From: Zoogloeaceae bacterium
Lineage (GTDB): Bacteria; Pseudomonadota; Gammaproteobacteria; Burkholderiales; Rhodocyclaceae
DNA length: 5,303 nucleotides
Reading direction: 5' to 3'
NCBI GenBank assembly: GCA_015657735.1
Contig: SSSX01000129.1
Span: 1-5,303 of the forward strand
The position numbers and the translations under genes are program-made. Position 1 is the first letter of the stretch, and each line of letters begins with the position of its first letter. The notes under the pieces were generated by a model that saw only the letters and a program-made list of their open reading frames with translations, ran no database searches and was not told the origin of the DNA. Below are positions 1 through 5,303 of the stretch, piece by piece.

Positions 1-194
1 CGGTCGATGCGGTCGACGCTGGCGATCAGCTCGTCGGCACGCTGGGCCTGGCGGGTGGCGGTGACGACGACGACCGGCTGCTCGGTGGGCGCGGCGGCCA
101 GCACGACGCGCTGCTCGTCGGGGCCGGCGGCGTGGGCGGCGGCGGAAAAGGCGGAAGCGACCGCGAGGGCGGCGACGGTGGGGCGGATGTTCAT
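1..194 (-). CDS. btuB: TonB-dependent outer-membrane receptor, probable cobalamin transporter BtuB (N-terminal part, cut by window edge)
   Basis: Sixty-four codons are visible, starting with ATG at 194-192 and running off the left edge. The protein begins MNIRPTVAALAVASAFSAAAHA, a standard Sec signal peptide (short basic start, Ala-rich core, AHA-A cleavage site near residue 22). Residues 43-64 contain VVVVTATRQAQRADELIASV, which matches the TonB box and the start of the plug domain of TonB-dependent receptors. An AGGGAG ribosome binding site (210-205) lies 10 nt before the ATG. The family imports scarce metal chelates through an outer-membrane barrel, energised by TonB-ExbBD. The N-terminus alone does not give the substrate. 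The BtuB call rests on the cobalamin riboswitch in the leader and the divergent cob genes. Another corrinoid-regulated receptor remains possible. The barrel and most of the plug lie outside the window. Confidence 0.85.
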   Translation of the reverse strand, partial: MNIRPTVAALAVASAFSAAAHAAGPDEQRVVLAAAPTEQPVVVVTATRQAQRADELIASVDRID

Positions 195-216
195 TTGAGG
201 TTTTCTCCCTGACCCG

Positions 217-232
217 CTGGCGTCCCCGCCAG
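217..232 (-). promoter_or_regulatory. Hairpin just upstream of the btuB ribosome binding site
   Basis: Read on the minus strand, CTGGCG and CGCCAG form a perfect 6-bp stem around a 4-nt GGGA loop. The hairpin ends 6 nt before the AGGGAG Shine-Dalgarno of btuB (210-205). It has no U-tract after it, so it is not a classical intrinsic terminator. Its position between aptamer and start codon makes it a candidate part of the riboswitch expression platform, acting on translation. That role is inferred from position only. Confidence 0.35.
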
Positions 233-277
233 ATCGGGCGAATTGCGTCTGGAGGCGCCCGGGAGGATCGAGAGAAT

Positions 278-292
278 GGCCGGAATCCGGCC
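278..292 (-). promoter_or_regulatory. Near-perfect palindromic hairpin in the btuB leader
   Basis: GGCCGGAATCCGGCC on the plus strand gives, in the minus-strand transcript, a 6-bp all-GC stem with a 3-nt loop. It lies 38 nt downstream (in transcript order) of the riboswitch P1 helix. No run of U follows it. It could be a P13-like element of the expression platform, a pause hairpin, or chance in GC-rich DNA. Confidence 0.3.
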
Positions 293-330
293 GCGCCCGT
301 CGCCACCACCCCGTGGCACTTCCGCTTGAT

Positions 331-556
331 GTGTTCGAGGCCGGTATCCGGGCTTGCAGGGTGGGCCGCGCCGGATGAACCGGACTGGCTGCGGGGCGTC
401 GCCTTCCCAGACCGAAAGGCCCAGTGGCGGTGTGACGCACCGTGTACCTGCTTACCGTTGCGGGGGCAGCACAGGACTGGCGGCTTCGGCGGAAGCACGC
501 GCACCTGTTTCCCGTTTAACTCCTTGGCCGGCTGGCCCGTGGAGCACCTGAAACAC
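331..556 (-). promoter_or_regulatory. Cobalamin (adenosylcobalamin) riboswitch aptamer controlling btuB
   Basis: The minus strand shows the ordered conserved blocks of the B12 aptamer. AAACGGGAAACAGGTG is at 517-502. The central GCTGCCCCCGCAAC core is at 470-457 and is followed by GGTAAGCAGG. CACTGGG...CTGGGAAGG spans 426-402. The 3' B12 box AGCCCGGATACCGGCC is at 354-339. GTGTTT (556-551) can pair with GAACAC (336-331), closing P1 (five Watson-Crick pairs and one G-U) and setting the limits given here. The 226-nt span suits this family. In the family, bound adenosylcobalamin represses the downstream gene through transcription termination or ribosome-site sequestration. Here the output gene is the receptor starting at 194. 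No U-tract terminator is seen in the 136 nt between P1 and the ATG, which favours translational control (inference). Confidence 0.93.
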
Positions 557-597
557 GTCTGTCGCCGGCGGAGGCTTCCGCTGGCGCACAGCCGCTG

Positions 598-606
598 ATG
601 ATAGCA
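598..606 (-). promoter_or_regulatory. Candidate extended -10 promoter element for the btuB transcript
   Basis: On the minus strand TGCTATCAT contains a TATCAT -10 hexamer preceded by TG one base away, the extended -10 pattern of sigma-70 promoters. It lies about 40 nt upstream of riboswitch P1, so a start near 590 would place the whole aptamer in the leader. No good -35 hexamer lies 16-18 nt upstream, which is tolerable for an extended -10 promoter but keeps the call tentative. Confidence 0.4.
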
Positions 607-741
607 TTGAAAAAAGGGTCTGCTGCGCTGCGGCGGACGATCGAACGCGCGGTAGGGAGAAACAGTGACGCGACACGGTGGTGATTTCGTGGGTCGGCGG
701 GCGGCGCCCGCAGCGCAGCCCGGCAGCCCGAAGGCAATCCG

Positions 742-1296
742 GTGAGCTGCCAGCTGATCCTCGGCGGCGCCCGTTCCGGCAAGAGCCGGCTGGCCGAACA
801 GGAGGCCGCGGCGAGCGGGCTGGCCGTGCACGTGATCGTCACCGCCGAAGCCCTCGACGCCGAGATGGCGGCGCGCATCGCCCGCCACCGCGCCGACCGC
901 CCGGCCGGCTGGACGGTGGTCGAGGCGCCGCGCCGGCTGGCCGCCGCGCTGGCCGCGGCCGCCGCGCCGGGGCGCTGCGTGATCGTCGACTGCCTGACCC
1001 TGTGGCTCGCCAACCTGCTCGACGGTGCCGAAACCCTGCCGCCGGGGGCCGCTGCCGAGTCGCTGCCGGCCTTCGCCCGCGAGCGCGCCGCGCTGCTCGC
1101 GCTGATTCCCGACCTGCCCGGGCGAGTCGTTTTCGTCGCCAACGAGGTCGGTCTCGGGCTGGTGCCCGAATCGCCCCTCGGCCGCCTGTTCCGCGACGAG
1201 GCCGGCCGCCTCAACCAGGCCGTCGCCGCGCTGGCCGGGCGCGTCGTCTTCGTCGCCGCCGGCCTGCCGATGGTGCTCAAAGGCAACGCGCCCTGA
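742..1296 (+). CDS. cobU: Bifunctional adenosylcobinamide kinase / adenosylcobinamide-phosphate guanylyltransferase CobU
   Basis: This 184-aa cytoplasmic protein phosphorylates adenosylcobinamide and then transfers GMP from GTP to give adenosylcobinamide-GDP, the activated lower-ligand acceptor. Visible motifs are the P-loop GGARSGKS (residues 8-15) and RIARHRADRPAGW (45-57), whose His49 matches the guanylylated histidine of Salmonella CobU. VDCLTLWLANLL (82-93), NEVGLGLVPESPLGR (134-148) and GLPMVLKG (174-181) also match the family. Length is normal (Salmonella CobU is about 180 aa). The start is GTG at 742, supported by GAAGG at 730-734 with 7 nt spacing and by the start of the conserved first strand (CQLILGG). 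It is the first gene of the cob cluster, divergent from btuB. The homologue in Pseudomonas denitrificans nomenclature is CobP. No clear sigma-70 promoter was found upstream on this strand. Confidence 0.95.
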   Translation: MSCQLILGGARSGKSRLAEQEAAASGLAVHVIVTAEALDAEMAARIARHRADRPAGWTVVEAPRRLAAALAAAAAPGRCVIVDCLTLWLANLLDGAETLPPGAAAESLPAFARERAALLALIPDLPGRVVFVANEVGLGLVPESPLGRLFRDEAGRLNQAVAALAGRVVFVAAGLPMVLKGNAP

Positions 1297-1336
1297 CCTG
1301 TTTCCCGTCACCCACTTCCTGCTCACCGCCCACGCC

Positions 1337-2371
1337 ATGTCCTACGCCATTTCCCGCCCCGACCAGGGCCTTGCCGCTGCACTGCAGCAGCGGATCGACA
1401 CCAAGACCAAACCCCTCGGCGCGCTCGGCCGGCTGGAGGGGCTGGCCAGACAGATCGGCCTGATCCAGCAGACCCTGTCGCCCGAACTGCGCCGGCCGCA
1501 GATGCTGGTGTTTGCCGGCGACCACGGCGCCGCGAAGGCCGGCGTGTCGGCCTACCCGCAGGACGTGACGTGGCAGATGGTCGAGAACTTCCTGGCCGGC
1601 GGGGCGGCGATCAATGTCTTCGCGCGCCAGATGGGCATGGGCCTGTCGGTCGTCGATGCCGGCGTCGCTCACGATTTCGGGCCGCGCCCGGGTCTGATCG
1701 ACGCCAAGCTCGGTGCCGGCACCGCCAACTACCTCGAAGCGCCGGCGATGGATGCCGCCACCCGCGACGCCGCGCTGGCCCGCGGCCGGGAGCTGGCCCG
1801 CCAGCTTGCCGCCGACGGCAGCAACGTGGTCGGCTTCGGCGAGATGGGCATCGGCAACACCGCCGCCGCGTCGCTGATCACCCACTGCCTGACCGGCGCC
1901 GAACTGGCCACCGTGATCGGCCGCGGCACCGGTCTCGACGATGCCGGCATGGAACGCAAGCGCGCCCTGCTGGCCCGCGCGGTGGCCCGCGGCGGCCGGC
2001 CGGCCGATCCGCTGGCGGTGCTGGCCGAATACGGCGGCTTCGAGATCGCGATGATGGCCGGCGCGATGCTCGGCGCCGCCGAGGCCAAAATGCTGCTGCT
2101 GATCGACGGTTTCATCGTCACCAGCGCCTTGCTGGTGGCCCACCGGGTGGCCCCCGACATCCTCGATTACTGCGTGTTCGCGCACCGTTCCCACGAGCAG
2201 GGGCATGCCGTCCAGCTCGCCCACCTGGCCGCCGAACCGCTGGTTCAGCTCGACCTGCGCCTCGGCGAAGGCACCGGCGCGGCGCTGGCCTATCCGCTGG
2301 TCGAGGCGGCGGTGAATTTCCTCAACGGGATGGCGAGCTTCGAATCGGCCGGCGTCAGCACGCGTGACTGA
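1337..2371 (+). CDS. cobT: Nicotinate-nucleotide--dimethylbenzimidazole phosphoribosyltransferase CobT
   Basis: This 344-aa soluble enzyme transfers phosphoribose from nicotinate mononucleotide to 5,6-dimethylbenzimidazole, giving alpha-ribazole 5'-phosphate, the nucleotide loop of B12. Family hallmarks are DTKTKPLGALGRLE (21-34), VFAGDHGAAKAGVSAYP (58-74), GFGEMGIGNTAAAS (166-179) and DGFIVTSAL (257-265). They continue with HRSHEQGH (283-290) and LRLGEGTGAALA (307-318). Glu311 corresponds to the catalytic Glu317 of Salmonella CobT, and Glu169 to its second acidic active-site residue, so the active site looks intact. Length is close to the usual 345-355 aa. The ATG at 1337 lies 40 nt after the cobU stop and has no recognisable Shine-Dalgarno, so translation may depend on readthrough of ribosomes from cobU. 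It is not the unrelated cobaltochelatase subunit that is also called CobT in aerobic-pathway organisms. Confidence 0.96.
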   Translation: MSYAISRPDQGLAAALQQRIDTKTKPLGALGRLEGLARQIGLIQQTLSPELRRPQMLVFAGDHGAAKAGVSAYPQDVTWQMVENFLAGGAAINVFARQMGMGLSVVDAGVAHDFGPRPGLIDAKLGAGTANYLEAPAMDAATRDAALARGRELARQLAADGSNVVGFGEMGIGNTAAASLITHCLTGAELATVIGRGTGLDDAGMERKRALLARAVARGGRPADPLAVLAEYGGFEIAMMAGAMLGAAEAKMLLLIDGFIVTSALLVAHRVAPDILDYCVFAHRSHEQGHAVQLAHLAAEPLVQLDLRLGEGTGAALAYPLVEAAVNFLNGMASFESAGVSTRD

Positions 2372-2425
2372 CGCCACCTTGCGGTCCGCGCCCGCCGCCT
2401 GCCTGAAAGCCGTCGTCGTGCCGTG

Positions 2426-3196
2426 ATGCGTGCCCAGTTCGAGTTGTTCCTGATCGCCGTGTCCTTCTTCACCCGCTTGCCGGTGCCGGCGTGGGTGGAT
2501 TTCGCGCCGGACAAGCTGGCCCGCGCGGTGCGCTTCCTGCCGCTGGTCGGCTGGCTGGTCGGGCTGGCGGCGGCGGCGGTGTTGTGGCTGGCGGGGCAGG
2601 TGCTGCCGATCGATCTGGCGGTGGTGCTGTCGATCGCCACGACCGTCCGCCTGACCGGTGCCCTGCACGAGGACGGCTGGGCCGACACCTGCGACGGCCT
2701 CGGCGGCGGGTGGACCCGCGAGCAGGCGCTGGCGATCATGAAAGATTCGCGGATCGGCAGTTACGGGGCCATCGGTCTGGTGCTGATGCTGCTCGCCAAA
2801 TACCTCGCGCTGACCGATCTGGGCGCCGACGAGGATTACCCGGTGATCGCCGCGCTGCTCGTCGCCCATCCGCTGTCGCGCCTCGTGGCGGTCGGGCTGA
2901 TGGCGACGCTCGATTACGCGCGCACCGACGCCGGCGCCAAATCCGCGCCGCTGGCCCGACGGCCCGACGCCACCGAACTGGGCATCGCGACCCTCGCCGG
3001 CGTGCTGCCGCTGCTGCTGCTGTCGCCCCGCGAAGCGCTGCTGGCGCTGGCCGCCTGCGTGGCGGTCGGGGTGCTGGCGCGGCGCAGCTTCGTCCGCCGC
3101 CTCGGCGGTTACACCGGCGACTGCCTGGGCGCCGCCCAGCAGCTCGCCGAACTATCGATCTACCTCGGAATCCTCGCCGCGTGGAGCTTTACCTGA
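2426..3196 (+). CDS. cobS: Adenosylcobinamide-GDP ribazoletransferase (cobalamin synthase) CobS
   Basis: This 256-aa inner-membrane protein condenses adenosylcobinamide-GDP with alpha-ribazole (or its 5'-phosphate) to form adenosylcobalamin (phosphate). The conserved signature HEDGWADTCDGLGGG (81-95), with its Asp-rich metal/GDP-binding positions, is followed by REQALAIMKDSRIGSYGA (98-115), a block typical of the family. N-terminal FFTRLPVP (14-21) and C-terminal RRLGGYTGDCLGAAQQ (224-239) also match. Hydrophobic segments near 38-60, 61-80, 116-130, 140-160, 186-200 and 204-218 fit a multi-pass protein. Length is normal (about 245-260 aa). A GTG directly precedes the ATG (2423), so the start could be one codon earlier. 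No strong Shine-Dalgarno separates the options. It begins 54 nt after cobT and overlaps cobC. The equivalent name in P. denitrificans is CobV. Confidence 0.95.
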   Translation: MRAQFELFLIAVSFFTRLPVPAWVDFAPDKLARAVRFLPLVGWLVGLAAAAVLWLAGQVLPIDLAVVLSIATTVRLTGALHEDGWADTCDGLGGGWTREQALAIMKDSRIGSYGAIGLVLMLLAKYLALTDLGADEDYPVIAALLVAHPLSRLVAVGLMATLDYARTDAGAKSAPLARRPDATELGIATLAGVLPLLLLSPREALLALAACVAVGVLARRSFVRRLGGYTGDCLGAAQQLAELSIYLGILAAWSFT

Positions 3197-3735
3197 TCCG
3201 CCACCCCCGGCCCGACGTGGCGCCGGGCATCTGCTACGGCCACACCGACCTCGGGCTGGCCGAATCCGCCGACGCCGTCGCCGCCCGCCTGCGACCGCTG
3301 CTGCCGGCCGAGTTCGCCCTTTTCGCCAGCCCGCTGATGCGCGCCCGGCTGCTCGCCGAAGCCCTCGGCACGCCGCGCCTCGACCCGCGTCTGCGCGAAA
3401 TCCACTTCGGCGAATGGGAAGGGCGCAGCTACGCCGACATCGGTCAGGCGGCCCTCGACGCGTGGGCCGACGCGCCGCTCGACTTCGCCCCGCCCGGCGG
3501 CGAATCGCCGCGCCGGATGGCCGCCCGCGCCCACGCCTTTCTGGCCGAACTGCGGGCTGCGCCGCCGGCGCCGGCGGTGGTCGTCGTCGCCCACGGCGGC
3601 CCGCTGCGCGCGCTGGCCGGCGAACTCCTCGGCCTGCCGGCGGAACGCTGGCTGGGCCTCGATTTCGCGTGCGGCGAGGTGTCCCGCCTCGACCTCCACG
3701 ACTGGGGCACGCTGCTGCGCTGGTTCAACCGCTGA
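3181..3735 (+). CDS. cobC: Alpha-ribazole phosphatase CobC (histidine phosphatase family)
   Basis: This 184-aa phosphoglycerate-mutase-type phosphatase removes the 5'-phosphate from alpha-ribazole phosphate or from adenosylcobalamin-5'-phosphate. The catalytic RH motif is at residues 7-8 in LYLIRHPRP (3-11). The other phosphate-pocket residues are Arg54 in SPLMRAR (50-56), Glu73 in LREIHFGEWEG (71-81) and His138 in VVVVAHGGPLRALAGELLG (133-151). The FGEWEG block is typical of CobC-like members. RHP in place of the commoner RHG is acceptable for this subgroup. The start is GTG at 3181, which places the RH motif at the usual distance from the N-terminus. The open frame continues far upstream, but that part is out-of-frame cobS sequence. 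The first 16 nt overlap the end of cobS, suggesting translational coupling. Context separates it from general histidine phosphatases. It is not the threonine-phosphate decarboxylase also named CobC in P. denitrificans. Confidence 0.9.
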   Translation: MELYLIRHPRPDVAPGICYGHTDLGLAESADAVAARLRPLLPAEFALFASPLMRARLLAEALGTPRLDPRLREIHFGEWEGRSYADIGQAALDAWADAPLDFAPPGGESPRRMAARAHAFLAELRAAPPAPAVVVVAHGGPLRALAGELLGLPAERWLGLDFACGEVSRLDLHDWGTLLRWFNR

Positions 3736-3763
3736 CGCGCCGCGGCCGCATCCAGCGCGCGTC
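3734..3763 (+). terminator. GC-rich hairpin at the end of cobC, possible weak transcript end
   Basis: GACGCGC (3734-3740, including the last bases of the cobC stop codon) is complementary to GCGCGTC (3757-3763), giving a 7-bp stem with a 16-nt loop that itself contains the palindrome GCGGCCGC. C-rich sequence, not a T-tract, follows. It could be an RNA 3'-end stabiliser or a Rho-assisted end of the cob operon. Chance is not excluded at this GC content. Confidence 0.25.
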
Positions 3764-3855
3764 CCCTTCCCGCCGTCGGCTCCGCTTTCAGCGCCGGCGT
3801 CGTTATCCCTGCTTGCGCGTCCGGCATTTGTAGGCAATTATCCCAAAACGATCAT

Positions 3856-3885
3856 TTGTGTCGAATTTGGCGGTTTAACTATAAA
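3856..3885 (+). promoter_or_regulatory. Candidate sigma-70 promoter for the multicopper-oxidase-like gene
   Basis: TTGTGT (3856-3861) and TATAAA (3880-3885) are separated by 18 nt in the only AT-rich stretch of the spacer (about 3827-3897). Transcription would begin near 3892 and leave a leader of about 90 nt before the GTG at 3981. The -35 match is only partial, and no known operator is recognised beside it. Confidence 0.4.
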
Positions 3886-3967
3886 AATGTCGATATGCTC
3901 GTTTCGGCAGGCGTCGCCCTCCGCGTGTGCGGGCGGTTCCACGCCGACGACGTGGCGGACAGCGCGC

Positions 3968-3973
3968 AGGAGA
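3968..3973 (+). promoter_or_regulatory. Ribosome binding site fixing the GTG start at 3981
   Basis: AGGAGA lies 7 nt before GTG 3981. It is the strongest Shine-Dalgarno in the window, and it selects a start that places a twin-arginine signal at residues 3-9. Confidence 0.7.
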
Positions 3974-3980
3974 CTTCACC

Positions 3981-5303
3981 GTGGCCACCCGACGTACGCT
4001 TCTCAAGACCGGCAGCGCCGGCCTGCTCACCTCCCTCTTCTCGCCGTGGAGCTTCGGCCACACGGTGACGACGCTTCTTGGCGCGACGAAGAAGCCGCAG
4101 CGGTTTGCGCTGCCGATGCCCAACCCCCTCGATCCAGCCAGGCTGTTCGCGCCGGATACCGCCGGCGGCAGCACCTACACGCTGAAGATCAGCGAATTCC
4201 AGGCGGCGCTCGGCCTCGTCGACCCGGCCACCGGCCAGGCCGCCACGACGACGCTGTGGGGCTACGGCTCCCGCTCGCAGCCGCCGTCCTACCCCGGCCG
4301 GACCTTCAACCTGCGGCGCGGCGTGCCGGTCAGCGTGCGCTACGCGAACGAACTGAAGACCGAGGCCGGTCGGCTGCCTTATCGGCTGCCGGTCACCACC
4401 GCCGCCTGCAGCGTCGACAACAGCCAGGAAGCCGGCCACCTGTGGTACCGCGACCACGCCCCCGGCGTGACCCGGCCGAACGCCGACATGGGCCTCGCCG
4501 GCCACTACTTCATCCGCGACAGCAACGAGGATTGCCTGGTCCACGCCGGCCAGCTGCCCGCGTGGCCCTACGAGCTGCCGGTGTGTATCCAGGACCGCCG
4601 CTTCACCACCGCCGGCGAGATCGTCGACCCGGCCACCGACCCGGCCCATCTGCCGGAGTCCGTCGGTGACGTGATCGTCGCCAACGGCGTGCCGTGGCCG
4701 CGTTTCGACTGCGAAGCGCGGCTGTATCGCCTGCGTCTGCTGAACGGCTCCGACTCGCGGGTCTACACGCTGCGCCTGGCCCTCGAGAACTTCATGGGGG
4801 TGAGCCTCAAGTTCTGGCAGATCGGCACCGACCTCGGCCTGATGGACAGCCCGGTGGCGCTCACCAGCCTGACCCTGGCGCCGGGCGAGCGGGCCGACAT
4901 CCTCGTCGATTTCTCGAAGGTCGTGTGGTGGTGGCACGGCAAGGTGATCGTGATGAACAGCGCCGCCACCCCCTTCCCCAACGGTCTGCCGCCGCTCGCC
5001 GGCAGCACCGACCGGGTCATGGCCTTCAGCGTCATCAAGCCGTCCGGCTTCGCCGGCGCCAGCCTGGCGGGGCTGGCCGGCACGTCGCTGCCGACCAACC
5101 TGCGCCCGGTGCACGGTCCGCTGCCGCAGCCCGATCTGGCGGCGGCCACGGTGCGCAAGTTGATGCTGTTCGAAGGCAGCGACGCCGACGGCCGCCTGCA
5201 GACCCTGCTCGGCACCGTCAACCCGGCGCCCGGCAACCCGCCCGCCCCCGGCTTCGGCACCTTCATGTACGCCGATCCGGTCACCGAGCACATCGCCGCC
5301 GGC
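3981..5303 (+). CDS. Tat-exported multicopper oxidase family protein (CotA/bilirubin-oxidase type) lacking the first copper motif; 3' end outside window
   Basis: There are 441 open codons from GTG 3981 to the right edge. Residues 3-9 (TRRTLLK) followed by GSAGLLTSLF form a Tat signal, as usual for periplasmic multicopper oxidases. Cupredoxin domain 1 is recognisable at about 45-175, domain 2 at about 185-345. Family matches include NELKTEAGRLPYRLPVTT (123-140), DNSQEAGHLWYRDH (146-159), MGLAGHYFIRD (170-180) and LPAWPYELPVCIQDRRF. Further on are GDVIVANGVPWPRFD (229-243), RLRLLNGSDSRVYTLRL, QIGTDLG (280-286), LAPGERADILVDF (299-311) and DPVTEH (432-437). In CotA-like enzymes about 55 residues lie between the LPVDTT and NxQ blocks and carry HLHGG, the first type 2/type 3 copper ligands. 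Here only six residues (141-146) do. The next motif is WYRDH, so Arg157 replaces a type 3 ligand and only His159 remains. Oxidase activity of the normal kind is therefore doubtful. The C-terminal ligands (HPIHLH, HCHIxEH) would lie past the window. Whether this is a functional divergent protein or a decaying gene is unresolved. The reading frame is intact throughout. Confidence 0.85.
   Translation, partial: MATRRTLLKTGSAGLLTSLFSPWSFGHTVTTLLGATKKPQRFALPMPNPLDPARLFAPDTAGGSTYTLKISEFQAALGLVDPATGQAATTTLWGYGSRSQPPSYPGRTFNLRRGVPVSVRYANELKTEAGRLPYRLPVTTAACSVDNSQEAGHLWYRDHAPGVTRPNADMGLAGHYFIRDSNEDCLVHAGQLPAWPYELPVCIQDRRFTTAGEIVDPATDPAHLPESVGDVIVANGVPWPRFDCEARLYRLRLLNGSDSRVYTLRLALENFMGVSLKFWQIGTDLGLMDSPVALTSLTLAPGERADILVDFSKVVWWWHGKVIVMNSAATPFPNGLPPLAGSTDRVMAFSVIKPSGFAGASLAGLAGTSLPTNLRPVHGPLPQPDLAAATVRKLMLFEGSDADGRLQTLLGTVNPAPGNPPAPGFGTFMYADPVTEHIAAG

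Noticed and set aside
326..598. Plus-strand small open frames in the spacer before cobU
   Set aside because: They are fully explained by the reverse complement of the riboswitch and have no ribosome binding site or recognisable protein motif.
607..635. TTGAAA at 607-612 as a -35 box for cobU
   Set aside because: No AT-rich -10 hexamer occurs 16-19 nt downstream; the sequence there is CTGCGCTGCGGCGG-like and unsuitable.
516..1286. 256-codon minus-strand open frame opposite cobU
   Set aside because: It runs across the cobalamin riboswitch region and the cobU coding strand, and shows only Ala/Arg/Ser-rich shadow composition.
1277..2869. 530-codon open frame on the minus strand across cobT and cobS
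   Set aside because: It is antisense to two confidently identified enzymes, its translation is rich in His, Gln, Arg and Gly with no family motif, and such shadows are common in GC-rich DNA.
2491..3180. Long N-terminal extension of the cobC reading frame
   Set aside because: The 230 codons before 3181 lie inside cobS in another frame and translate to Arg/Gly/Ala-rich sequence; the phosphatase RH motif begins right after GTG 3181.
3936..3960. Small inverted repeat CCACG...CGTGG upstream of the oxidase gene
   Set aside because: Five base pairs only, no matching operator known to me and no second copy; likely chance.
4406..4418. Adjacent CTGCAG and GTCGAC sites exactly at the deletion junction, resembling a cloning linker
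   Set aside because: Both hexamers are common in GC-rich coding DNA and fall in frame, and the neighbouring substitutions (Arg157 and others) argue for natural divergence; nothing else suggests engineering.
3879..5291. 470-codon open frame on the minus strand opposite the multicopper oxidase gene
   Set aside because: The plus strand has a Tat signal, Shine-Dalgarno and many oxidase family blocks; the reverse translation is low-complexity Gly/Arg/Val/His sequence without motifs.

Overview
The window is very GC-rich, with codons that strongly favour G or C in third position. It looks like a betaproteobacterial chromosome segment, possibly Rhodocyclales-like. That placement is an inference from composition, the CobT and CobS protein sequences and gene order, not a demonstrated assignment. 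Most of the window (1-3735) is a vitamin B12 locus. The remainder (3736-5303) is a separate transcription unit encoding an exported multicopper oxidase relative that runs off the right edge.

Left part, minus strand: the first 64 codons of a TonB-dependent outer-membrane receptor, most likely the cobalamin transporter BtuB, read leftwards from 194. Its roughly 400-nt leader holds a clear cobalamin riboswitch aptamer (331-556) and two compact hairpins between the aptamer and the ribosome binding site. A candidate extended -10 promoter lies at 598-606. Cobalamin uptake is therefore expected to be shut down when intracellular adenosylcobalamin is high.

Middle part, plus strand, divergent from btuB: cobU, cobT, cobS and cobC, tightly packed, with a 16-nt overlap between cobS and cobC. 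Together they assemble the nucleotide loop of cobalamin. CobU activates adenosylcobinamide to its GDP form. CobT makes alpha-ribazole phosphate from dimethylbenzimidazole. CobS joins the two halves in the inner membrane. CobC removes the phosphate. No corrin-ring genes are visible, so the locus fits salvage of imported corrinoids (BtuB plus nucleotide-loop assembly) or the last steps of a pathway encoded elsewhere.

Right part: a 245-bp spacer follows cobC, with a GC-rich hairpin at its start, an AT-richer stretch with a candidate promoter, and a strong Shine-Dalgarno sequence. Then comes a GTG-started gene with a Tat signal and good similarity to CotA/bilirubin-oxidase-type multicopper oxidases. 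The region that should carry the first copper-binding HxHG motif is absent, as if about 50 residues had been removed in frame, and the next motif reads WYRDH instead of WYHDH. This is the most unusual feature of the window. The gene is either a decaying oxidase or a derivative that has lost its trinuclear copper site.
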